64,000 bases of DNA from Endomychus coccineus (Eukaryota; Arthropoda; Insecta; Coleoptera; Endomychidae), in the NCBI GenBank assembly GCA_958510875.1, contig OY294067.1:56556039-56620038 (forward strand), written 5' to 3'. Below are positions 24,201 to 35,300 of this stretch, in pieces (position 1 is the stretch's first letter; every line of letters begins with the position of its first letter). The translations under genes and the position numbers were made by a program. The notes below the pieces were generated by a model that saw only the letters and a list, made by a program, of their open reading frames with translations, made no database searches and was not told the DNA's origin.

Positions 24201-25541
24201 TTACTTTCATGATACCACAGAGAACGTATTCTTATTGTGAAGCTTGCAGATTTATAAGTTCATCTATGAAAGCACAGAGTTATCAATCTCATGTAACTAT
24301 GCTATAAATGTATGCGTATTAGGATATATATTTGTAACCAGAAAATGTTTAATGGTTCAATAAATTACTATAGTTCCAATTGAAAAACTGAAGTTTCTAT
24401 TTTCGCCAGTGATTTCCAAAATCTCAAGACAGTACAACTTGGCGCAATCGTCTCCACATTGGTTTAGGGACATACATACAACACAAAAATGATCTCGAAA
24501 ATAGTCTAGATTGATTCAAAAGGTTCATAATCAATATTTTCAGACCGATAACAATAATTCTCTTATCATATACTACGTATAGTGTGGGAAGTAAAACGGA
24601 CTCCCTCTGCAAATGCGATTTTCAACGAGGAAGCTACCGCTGCCACCTTATCCTTCCGGTGCTGGCATCCTTGAAATGACGGCATATTATGTACTCATCG
24701 TAATAATCGAGTTAAGTTGTTAGTCATTAAATTCTGGTTTTAAGTTCCTAATGAACATCATTGTTAGAATAAATATTGGTACTCAACGTTGTATGAGGTA
24801 ACAAATTATCCTGTAATTATTCTAACTCGGCCAAAAGTAGTAAGGTGACACATTCACTATGTCATGTGGATTATTAATAATTGTGACATAAGGAGTAGGT
24901 ACGCGCTGTGGTATTAAATATTGGTGGTGTACCGATTGATGAAACACAATTAGAGCTTCTTCGACGATTCATGAGATTTTAAAAGTAACTTTAGAATCCC
25001 CATTTATATATAATTTTGATTTCTAAGAGAGTCTAAATTCTTAGTGGTTGTTGAAATCAATGTTGCACAATATTCTTAACTTAAGTAGAATCCTGTAGGT
25101 GAAAGTGAAGTCGTCTGTTTCTCATCGTGTTGGAACTGTAATTGTAAGCGTTTCCAATGATTTCGATAGCAACTTTGTTATTGCTCGCGTGAGAAAAAGA
25201 AGTATATTTCCAATTCAATATTGATTTTCAATTCAATATTGATTTGCGTTTCAATTTATTGTTATTCGACCGTATTGAATCTGGTCATAGTTGATTTTGA
25301 AACAATCTACGTTGTGGAATATTTGACCATCTTACAATCCTGGTCGAATTTAAAAATTTTTCGGGAAAACGTTGTTGGCATCTATTGTAATAGCTCATAG
25401 TTGCTAACAGATTTGTGTTGATCTGTACCGTTAACAAGTTTAATCCCAAAATACGAAAATCCATCAACATTAATTTGCCTAAAAGTAGGGAAATTAAATA
25501 ATCAGGATTCGCATTTTTGTCTCATTCGATAAACGGTCAGT
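24201..25541. other. Unassigned stretch
   Basis: No gene or clear repeat is visible. A 61-codon minus frame at 25285-25470 is not recognised. A short exact repeat, TTCAATATTGATTT, occurs twice in a row near 25215-25245. Confidence 0.4.
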
Positions 25542-26175
25542 TTGTGGGTTTGTACCTCTCCAGAACATCGTATTAAGGTGGGCGACTTCTTCCTTTTCTA
25601 TAGATATTTCGGTGTTCATCGGAAATCTCGTCTGTTATTCCTCGACGAACGATTCCAGGCAAGTAGTCTGGACGAACTCAGGCTGGTCAGGCTCGAGACC
25701 TGCCGAACTTGTTTCTGCCAGACTTTATTTTTCTATCGAACTCTTTATTTAGTGACATCTATACCTGCAAACTTTTAAGAAAATATTTAATGGCTATGTA
25801 GTATAGGAATCTTCCATCCCTATACGAGTTTACCTAGAATCCCCGAATAGACCTTAATTATATTAATTATTATGTAAGTATATGTTTAGATCTCGGATCT
25901 GGGTTACCAAGCAATATGTTAATATATTACATAACGGCTAACCTAGATACCTTGAATCATAGATTAGTTTAGTAGAACATTAAACAATAAGCAGTGACAT
26001 AACATGTATATATAGTAATGTGGAGCCATATACCTCTACCAGGACGACGGAACAGTTTAGGGCAAACCGCCCAATCAAAGAGCTGATCCCCCACAGCTAT
26101 TTCCCCTCTCAACATTTCTCCGCTGACTCGAACTATGTTCTATGAACATTATAGATTTTTCTCAGGTGTAGTCAA
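25542..26175 (+). pseudogene. LINE family A 3' end, split by a solo LTR
   Basis: The segment 25542-25796 encodes the eroded C-terminus of the LINE A protein (FGVHRKSRLLFLDERFQASS, RLETCRTCFCQTLFFYRTL). The segment 26096-26175 continues with the shared 3' tail (CCCTCTCAACATT, GTGTAGTCAAA). Comparison with 38230-38360 and 47850-47945 shows these are neighbours in an uninterrupted copy. Confidence 0.78.
25797..26095. mobile_element. Solo LTR, 299 bp, in the LINE tail
   Basis: The insertion begins TGTAGTATAGG and ends GATCCCCCACA. It is flanked by 4-bp repeats GCTA at 25793-25796 and 26096-26099, and it interrupts a LINE tail whose uninterrupted form is known from other copies in the window. TG...CA ends and a 4-bp duplication fit an LTR. 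Its sequence differs from the 1291-bp LTR at 10 kb, so it comes from another family. Confidence 0.75.
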
Positions 26176-26545
26176 AATTAAAGAAACACTTATGAAGTTT
26201 CGTGGTGAAAAGTTTTGGTATCTAATTCCGGGTCCACACAAAACGAACGTTTGTCAAATAAAACTCGAATTGTTGCCTAAACCTAAACATACAGTGGGGA
26301 GTAGCGATACACCCTTCTGTAGGAGATGTACCTGATTAGGCCTGGCGATCATCATGGCCGATGACATAAAGGATCTAAGCGTAGAATAGATCTTAGGATT
26401 CTGTCAAGCAGCGGGGTATCCAAATACGCCCTGAAAAACATAGCAGGGTGTACAAGGGTCTTTGGCTAAGTGCACTGGACTTTATATTGAGCCCGCTACC
26501 ATCTCAACCATTACCAATACCAATATATCACATAAGTAAATAAAT
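26176..26545 (+). pseudogene. LINE RNase H/C-terminal remnant (I/Jockey-like)
   Basis: A + strand frame contains HTVGSSDTPFCRRC (about 26290-26331), then a stop, then a continuing string with ILGFCQAAGYPNT. This resembles the end of insect LINE proteins, where a cysteine motif follows the ribonuclease H domain. The end of the segment (ATCTCAACCATTACCAATACC) looks like a LINE 3' end. It is short and damaged. Confidence 0.5.
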
Positions 26546-27250
26546 AATGCAGCGGAAATGTATTTTCACCAACATCCCAAACGCCGGTAACCTAAACCGT
26601 CAATTTTCAAGATTTGTTTTGAATAAGGTATTTTAAATGTGCCTTTTTTATTATAATCACGGAGCCGTATCGAATAAAAAATATACTTTTTTTATGTCCA
26701 AACAATTTAAAACTAATAAAATCAATATGGACCTTTGTTGAGACATTACCAAATTTTGTCATAAAAGATACTAGGGTGCGATTCAAATTTTTATGTTGAT
26801 GATATCTAAAAAGCGAAACGTAGTAACAGAAGAATATATATTTTTTTGTAGAACCTCATGGAATAATATTTGTTATTGTCAAGCCAAAAAAATGTGGAAG
26901 GTCAAAAGCTACTCAAAAATTAAATGTAAAATCCAGGTCCATATTAAAAAAAATAAAAATGGTGTGGGTATCAAAAATATAAAAGTCATATCTGGAAAAT
27001 AATTATTTTCTTGAAGAGCATAAAAAAGTGCCTCGAGAAAGTGCTCTTTGTTTTTCAAACAGTCAGTAATAAAGCCGTGAAAAAAAAGTAAAAACGGTAA
27101 TTGATTTTTTCTGTTTCTTGAAAATCTCCGGAAGTAATTGGAATTTTGGGAATTTCAACATTTTTTTAGTAAACTACTTAGAATTAAAATGCGCAATTTT
27201 GCCTATGTTTAACTAACGCTCATAGTTTACCGAGAGGGCACTGCTAATGT
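26546..27250. other. AT-rich stretch, nothing recognised
   Basis: No coding signal. The string ACATCCTGTAT at 27265 resembles the terminal word of many insect mariner-type elements, but I found no partner end. Confidence 0.4.
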
Positions 27251-29865
27251 ATCGAATGTGTAACATCCTGTATATCTATAACCAGAAAAACACTGTTGTG
27301 ATAATGGTATACACAGTGGTTTACGCATATTTCTACTCACAGGCATTACTCAATGATAGTCTAAATGCATTCAGAATGACTCAAAATGGATATTCTTGCG
27401 AAAATCCGGAATCTATTTTAGGCCGATTACACTACATTCAGTAAAGAAAGTAAAACCGATCCACTTGACGCAACTTGAACATTGGTACGTACTAAAAGTA
27501 GACTTTGCACATATAAAATATTTTATTAGTAGAATTAATTCCTGGAACGCATTAAATATTATTTCATTTGAGTGGGAGATTGATTTTTCAACACACGCAG
27601 TGCTAATGAATTTGTCATAGTTCGATCGTGTGGAAGTAATGTATTTCCGAAAATTACTCATCCCTGCCTATGGAGTAATGCATGTTATAAATATAACTTC
27701 ACAGCCACATGAGAAGTTTTTTTCACATATATCACAGATGTTTTTAATACTATATGGCTCCATAACATTGAGACCGGGAATAGTTCAAGTTTTTGAGTTG
27801 ATCTTCGAACATATTAATTTGTATACAAGACCGTAGTGTATTGTCGGACTGTTTGTTACGTTTTCACGTAAAAACTTAGCAACAAATCTATCTGTGTATG
27901 TGGATTATTGCATCCATTTCTTGACCACTTTGGGTATCACTGGTCTTTATGAATCAATACAAATTTTACCTGAAAATTTTGCATCAACGTGTTTCATCCA
28001 ATCAGGCGCCTTTATTTTGAACCGATACTCATGGCAACTCAAGTATTTTTCGGAATTGTTTCCATTTGGGTAGGACCCTGGAGTGAATTATAGTGGACAT
28101 TTTTTGACGTAACAAATACTGTCACTTGGTCAATAATTACATTAACTAAACGTAACCAGTTTTCACATATTTATTTTATAAACTTAGAAATACATAACAA
28201 AACAATTTTTGCCTTTATCTACATTAAAAATTATTCATTCTATTGTAATTTTCAGTCACGAATTTCAAGTGCCTACTACCCCTCCTCTCTTCTTAACGAG
28301 GAATATGTTAGGCCCGGAGAAATTCCATTTTTTATTAAACATCTGTGTCTAGTAAAATATAAATAATATACTATAGTGTGCGGTATCCTTTAGAAAATAA
28401 AAAAAAAATTTAGAAGTTTTTTCACGGATATGTTACTGTAGAGTAATTTAAGAAAATTATTTATGCTTACCACAAAGGCTTCAAGAGAAATGAAGCAATC
28501 AAATGCATTGTCTAGTTATCGCTAGGTACCGATGACAGGCGCGTTTATAAATTGTGTACTTCTTATTCCTACCTTTGAGTAATTTTTATCTATTAAATCT
28601 TGAACTGCATACCTGCTATACTATTTTAAGAATCATGAATAAACGTTTTATTTAGCATTCTATGGAAGCATATTAATTCCTTCATATGATTTCTACGAAA
28701 GCATATTTTCACTGGTTCCTTTTGTACACGCAAGTCATTGTTATTGCTTGAATTGAACGTGGTACATAGACATTTATGAAATTATCAACGCAACAACGGA
28801 AGCGAATGATTATTTGTGCTCACGGCGAAGGTCGAAATTCCCAAGCTCTCTACTATTATTATGAAGATACAGAACTAAATTGTTTAAGTATGACCTATAA
28901 AAACTTCTAAATTTGAATTAGAGAATTCAGCTTGATCATGTAGATTATTCGAATTGTGAGTTTAAAATAAATAACTAACGATCTTGATGTTTTATCACGA
29001 GACTCAAACATGTAATCATAGTGTTTAAAATTCAATTAACAAATTATCACTTCATTTGTGGCATTTTATTATTTTTAATTATTAATTGCTTTTTAATTGT
29101 CCATAATAACTTTCTGGTCAATATATTAAAGTATATAAGATTTAGGCTTGTGGTTTGGTTACAATTGGATAAGGTTCCGTCTTTTTCATGAGGGCATATG
29201 GGACACTACCCGAGGGCTCCCGGCTTGGTGGGGGCCTCAAAATGCTGAGGTTGTCGTTCACACGGAAAAAGAAGCTCAATTTTTGTTGCAATTTGTATTA
29301 TATAAATATGAATTTTTATTGTTATTATTAATGTTTACAAAAATCTGGTATCGAATTTTCTCCGTGTAAGTTGCATGTGCACGAGAACATACATCTGCCA
29401 AATAAGCCTATTGAATCAAGAAACGACTTCGTTCGCTACACCCACTCCGTTTTAACAAATTTTCGTTGGAAAATGGGAAAATTCTATTAAGAAATGCTTA
29501 ACATCTACAAAACGAACATATGATCGATTATTTCGATACTTATTCGAGATTAGAGGTGACAATTTGTGAATGAAATGAAAGCATTCATAAAAAATCACAT
29601 TCAAGTTTTTAATAAGCTTGTAGCAATAACAAAAATGTCTTACTCACTTACTTCAGACTTTAACTAATGAACAATAATAATATTCTCAACTTTTTAATTT
29701 TAATTGATGAAATATTGAAATTGTTTGTTTTTTTAATACTTTGGTCAGTTTAAAAAATAACAACGTGGAACGTGTCTAATGTTTGATTGCTCAAATTTAA
29801 GCGCAAATGGTAACAAATCTAACCTGATGAAGAGAACACATTTATTTCTATTAACCTGGAAGGAA
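27251..29865. other. Long AT-rich stretch without recognised genes
   Basis: Several 60-80-codon frames (27247-27836, 29148-29369) match nothing I know. The short GC-richer string at 29195-29250 (GGGCTCCCGGCTTGGTGGGGG) resembles the ends of some hAT elements, but no partner end is visible. Confidence 0.4.
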
Positions 29866-30149
29866 AATAAGTCACTAACAATAAATGTCATTTAGCCTCA
29901 AACACAATAGCTCAAGAATTATTATATCTCGAAAAGAAAATAAGTGAATTATTGAAATTGTTCATCATAAAATAGAAGTAACATGATTTTTCTGTGTTTT
30001 AAATATAAAAGTCACTAGCAATAAATGACATTTAGCCTCAAACACAATAGCTCGAGAATTATTATATCTCGAAAAGAAATAAGTGAATTATTCAAATTTT
30101 TTATCATTAAATAGAAGTAACATAATTTTTTTGTGTTTTAAAGATAATA
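29866..30149 (+). repeat. Tandem duplication, period 140 bp
   Basis: Two adjacent copies, from GTCACTAACAATAAATG at 29871 and GTCACTAGCAATAAATG at 30011, remain alike through CAAACACAATAGCTC, AAGAATTATTATATCTCG and TAGAAGTAACAT. The period is 140 bp and divergence is low, so the duplication is fairly recent. Confidence 0.85.
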
Positions 30150-30599
30150 GATTATATTATAAAAATAAGGATTCAGACATGTTTTAAAATATGTGGGTAC
30201 TTTGGCATAAATAAAGGAAACAAAGCAATCAAAAATTTTCGTTACAAAAAAAAGTTTTTCTCTAAATACGACATGGAAGTTATCATGTGGAAAATAAGAA
30301 AAGATACCGAAAATTCCGAAACACGCGATTTTCATAATTCTAATCCCAGTATTTTGAATAATCCGTTTTAACATATTTTTCTTAAATATACAAATAAATA
30401 TATACGGACTGCACCTTTAACTTTTTTTTTGGCATTAGGCAGAACTGCCAATCAGCCAGTCACAATAAATTAACTTCTATTTAAACTACAGGATATAAAA
30501 CAAATAGTTGGAATCATTCCCGTTACAAGTTATTACCTGCTCACGTTCCAATTTCGACAGCCTTATTGATTTGTACGTATCCGGAATGAGCTCATCCTG
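30150..30599. other. Unassigned AT-rich stretch
   Basis: Nothing is recognised. A run of TTTTTTTTTGGCATTAGG at 30421 may mark a retroposed tail. Confidence 0.4.
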
Positions 30600-31572
30600 T
30601 GTGTAGATGTTTCACCTACCATTAGGGCAATTTGAAACTCAGAACCAGGCAGGCTGGAAGCTTTGAGGCTATTATGATTACCCCAACGATTGTTGAAGAA
30701 TCCAATTCAAGTTTCGGAATCTTTTGTCATTCTTTACAAGGTCCCTTCTAAATGGCAGATAATGGCACTAGTTCTACACCTGTTTCTTCGATAGGTGACA
30801 ATAGTGTGTATCAAATATAGTTGAAACCTGTGGAGAAAGGGGACATAAGAAATTGAGGATCGAAAGCTGTTCCACAAGTTGATGGAGTGCTGTTTCTGTT
30901 GAACAGCCAGTCTTGTAGGCATATTGGTTGCGGTGCACTGGTCTTTCTACCAGTACACCGTCCCTTATGTGTCTATCTACTAGCTTTTCTAGAGTCTTGA
31001 GTTCGAATGACATAAGACTAATCGGTCGTAGTGACTTCGCCGTCTCCTGTCCAGTTTTTCCAGGTTTCGGAATAAAAGTAATCCTAGTATTTCTCCATGA
31101 TTCCGGAATATACCCTAGAGCCAAGCTGGCTCTGAGTACATTGCTGAGTCTGATCTGCAGTAGTTCTGGCCCCTTCTGCAGCAGTACTGGGTAAATCCCG
31201 TCCGAGCCCGGTGATTTATATGGTTTAAATGAGTTTATAGCCCATAACATTGTCATAGGTCACCACCTTTTTAGCCATTCTTCAACTTTCCTTGGATCCT
31301 TGTATCAAGGTGTCAAGGCCATTTGTTCTCTGGGTAGCAGGTGTCTGAACTATTTGAGATCCAGGAAAGTGTACTCGAAAGAGTTCCTTTATTGTTTCCT
31401 CCCCTGTGCTTATTGGTTGTTGTATGTCCTTAGAGAGAATTCTGTGCAACTGTATGTTACAATAGTGGCCGTACGTTATTGTTCTATATAAATTCACGGA
31501 AGGTGTCGTTCTTGCGGAATTGATTATGTTCAGACAGGGAGGGTTGTTTGTGAAAATACTGGAATCTGCCAT
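30600..31572 (-). pseudogene. LINE family C (R1/Jockey-like) reverse transcriptase fragment
   Basis: The minus strand encodes the N-terminal half of a non-LTR reverse transcriptase. LFRVHFPGSQIVQTPATQ lies in 31282-31572. In 30774-31256 are SPGSDGIYPVLLQKGPELLQ, LALGYIPESWRNTRITFIPK, LRPISLMSFELKTLEKLVDR and RNQYAYKTGCSTETALHQLV. The two parts are in different frames, joined near 31260-31285. The catalytic aspartate region and YADD box are not found downstream, so the copy stops inside the domain near 30780. The family differs from LINEs A and B. Confidence 0.82.
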
Positions 31573-32098
31573 GAAAAAATTGACTCTTCTAAAAACTGGA
31601 TTGTTGATTAGTGATACATATTTTATTCTAACAGGACATTTCCATATTTGTTAGTACATATTGCATACATATATTTTTTAGTGCATCAACTCAATTATAT
31701 CTACTACGTATAGAGAGGAGTAATTATGCTACGTATAAAGAGGGAAGTAATTATACCACTATAGTGAGAACAAGATTCGTACACTATCATTTCTCAATGA
31801 TGTAAAAGTTAAAATTTAGTTCATCAATGGTAGCATTAAAACTTTGAATTGAACGCATTATTTTGGATTGTGAAGGAATAACGATCGTAAAAACTAAAAT
31901 ACATTCTTAAGAGGTTTGTGAATAATTGTGCAGCTGGTTTAATGATTTATTATGAGGATATTTTTAGTCAGATGATGTAACAACTATATAGGTGTATTTT
32001 CAGGGTCTCAGATCGAATTTCAACTCTTACCACTTCTTGATGATTTTTATTATCCGTTCATTATATTAGTGTTTATTTCATGATGTCTTTATTTACAG
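31573..32098. other. Upstream intron of the desaturase gene
   Basis: The coding start at 32100 is preceded directly by a splice acceptor (TTTATTTACAG ending at 32098), so this stretch is most likely intron and the 5' untranslated exon lies further left. A 25-bp string around CTACGTATA.AGAG.GAGTAATTAT is repeated twice at 31703-31755. Confidence 0.5.
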
Positions 32099-32334
32099 TA
32101 TGACGGAAACTGTTAATGGTCGTCTGAAAAATGGAACAAGTACTTCTAATGCAGTATCTACCGAAACCAGACCTAGAGAATCCACACATTTGGAAGATAA
32201 GACATCGAAATGTGATACATTTGTGCCTTCCATACGATGGCCTGATTTAATAGCACAAATATTCATACATGGGGGTTGTTTATATGGATTATATTTATGT
32301 ATTGTGTCTGCAAGGTTTTATACAACTTTATTTG
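32099..32334 (+). CDS. Desaturase coding exon 1
   Basis: The exon runs from the acceptor TTTATTTACAG to the donor G|GTGAGT. ATG at 32100 opens 78 codons plus one base (phase 1). The first 40 residues are hydrophilic; then comes [20 protein letters not shown], the conserved first membrane region with the Leu-Tyr-Gly-Leu-Tyr motif, and SARFYTTLF. The ATG sits one base after the acceptor, so an untranslated exon must precede it. Confidence 0.88.
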
Positions 32335-35300
32335 GTGAGTACAAATTAGTTATTATAAATGTTGAATTATTCTCAAATTCTGGGAAAATATATGATACAA
32401 TGTGATCTCCCATCGAACATCTCAAATTAAAAAGGTGAACATGCTCGAAAAACATGTTATGCCCGCCCCAGAAGTAAAAATTTGTTATTTGCTATTTTTA
32501 ATGACTTTGAAATGAACTAAAAAGAATAATTTAACTACTTACACAATTTATAGTGAATAATCAATCTCGAAAAATTCTGTCTTGCTGACAATTCTTGATA
32601 ATTGACATCTTTTGTTATCAACTATTTTCTCAAGGAAATTGACTTCATAATCCAGTTCTAAAATGAAGTTTGAGATCTCCCCTATCTATTCAAACGTGTC
32701 TGGCTGGAAATATTTTGTTAATTCAATTGGCAGACTAAAGTTTGCGAGCGCTCAACCCCATCTTAGAAGACTCTGAAAAATTAAGTTGAATATCTCCTCT
32801 ATTAATAAAAATTTGTGTGCCATCGCAAAATTGTTTTACCATCAGACTTCATTTTTTAGAGCCGTGCCAATGTTATTTTTCTTTTGTATAAGCGTCAAAC
32901 GCGAATACGTTAAAATACCATCACCAGTTTCTTCTGGAATTAACTTTGGATTTATCTTATCCATGAAAGGTGATCCGTCAGCAGAAAATGTTTTCTACTA
33001 TGACAGACTTGATGGTTAGAGCTTAGCCTAAGAAGTTATTTGGTAGATGAAAATAATTTTAGGCAGAGATCATAAACAAATGATCAATATATTCAATTAA
33101 TAAAAGGAAAAGGAGTGAAAATAATTAGACTCATCGCATGTACGGTCTAACACAAGATGATCCCTGTCAATTTCCGTTTCCTAGTCTCCCCTTGCGACTT
33201 CTCGAGTTTCGCGCATTAGTAAAATAATTGATTTGCGCCATTAAATCATAGATGTCGGTAACGGTGTCTTTCCAAGTTCAATTATCTATAATTCCGAGCG
33301 GAAACCATTATTAACATTATATTCAAGCAATTAGAAACTCAGTAACGTATAGAACTTTACAAAGTTGATCTCCAATTATTCCCGTCCTGATGTTTACGCT
33401 AAACTCTTGCTGAAAATTTCGAGGCCGTACTTCGTGAGGGTTTTCTGTTGCCCAGATACGTGAGTTATGGAAGTTAACTATGCCTCCTCTAGTAAAGCAC
33501 GACCTATCAGACTAAATTATTTTACTTAGAAAATATGGAAATTGTTTGATATGTATGCGCTTTGTAAACCAACATTGTTTCTTCCATATTTTGTAGAAAA
33601 CTATTTTTCAAGCCACCTAGGTACAATATGCGTATTCGATGTAGTACTGGCGGTAATGAGGTATATCATAAACTTTATTTTTAGTTTGAACATCTAAATG
33701 GAAATAATTGGAGCTGTAGCTGTAGGGGCTAATATCTTTGAATTTTTTACGCGAATAATCACACTGACATTGTCCACGCTTACCACTTAATAATAGAAAC
33801 AATATTTTTTTAAGAACCTAAAGCCAAGAGTCATAAACATTAAATATTCAATCAGAGAAGTAAATAAAAGTCTCAAAGTATATCAGTAACGTACAAAATA
33901 ATTTTTTTAAGGGGAAATATAATCCTGTATCTTTTTTGTATAAAATTTGCTTGAATAATATTTATTTATTTATTCAGTATATATATGCCCAACAGGTTAA
34001 CCCAATTATAGGACAAACAATACAGAGCAACATAGTATAAAGAATAACAAGAAATATATAACAAGAATAATATCAATATAATAAGATTCTTGACCCAGTA
34101 TGAATTATATAAAAAATTCTCGGGAATTAGGTCACATTAACACTCTGTTCGTCTTTACGTACGTTTCGGTCTCACGACCATCATCAGAAGACTTATTTTG
34201 TTAAAAAGGGGGTTAACTAAAACTAAATAGCACAAGCGTCCATATCGCACAATCTTCAATCAAAAAGCTCACGCCGTCGAAACGAACAGAACCACGAATA
34301 ATCGAAAATTGTATCGTTAATATTAAAGTATAGATTTTTTGTAACAAGAAACCACTGTTACGTAATATTCTCATAATGTACAAACGCATATTGCTATGGT
34401 CTCAAAGCAACTGAAGTTCGAAGCTATTTGTTTGTAATAACTCGACCCAGATGTAGATTTATGACGTACTTGAAAAGGTTTTAGACCTGCATTGGAATTT
34501 AGTTTACTTTAAGCGTTCTTCCTAAAATATACTTTTAACATTATAAAGACGTATGTAGGAATTTGCAAGAGTTTTAATTAATCAAGTTAGTATAAATCTG
34601 ACTCAATCCCTGAATATCATTCCTATGATTTACAGAATTCGAATCCCTTTTTATGTGAATCATCTCCAGGATAGATCTTTTATAATAATTGGTTTCTTTA
34701 GTTAAAATATTAACATTTTTGTAATCAAATTGATGGTTATAATCAAAACAGTGCTTAGCAAGGGCGGTGGAATTTTCTAAGTTATTATTTCTTGTGCTAT
34801 ACTTATGGCCGTACATTCTTTTTTGTAAATATTGTTTAGAGATTCCAGTATAAGTTCCATCACAATCTAAACAATTCAATTTATATACTGTGTGGGTTTG
34901 TTTATCTTTAGGTATTACAGGTTTTAGATTTGAGAAATATTTCCCAACACAGTTTGTAGGTTTATGCGCAACATTTATATCGTACTTTTTCAAACATTTC
35001 TTAATTTTTTCTGAGGTCTCCGGAATGTATGCTAAAGTTATATAATTAATTATAAACAAACCCACACAGTATATAAATTGAATTGTTTAGATTGTGATGG
35101 AACTTATACTGGAATCTTTAAACAATATTTACAAAAAAGAATGTACGGCCATAAGTATAGCACAAGAAATAATAACTTAGAAAGTTCCACCGCCCTTGCT
35201 AAGCACTGTTTTGATTATAACCATCAATTTGATTACAAAAATGTTAATATTCTAACTAAAGAAACCAATTATTATAAAAGATCTATCCTGGAGATGATTC

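Noticed and set aside
29195..29250. GC-rich string resembling a hAT terminus
   Set aside because: No partner end, duplication or transposase fragment was found nearby.
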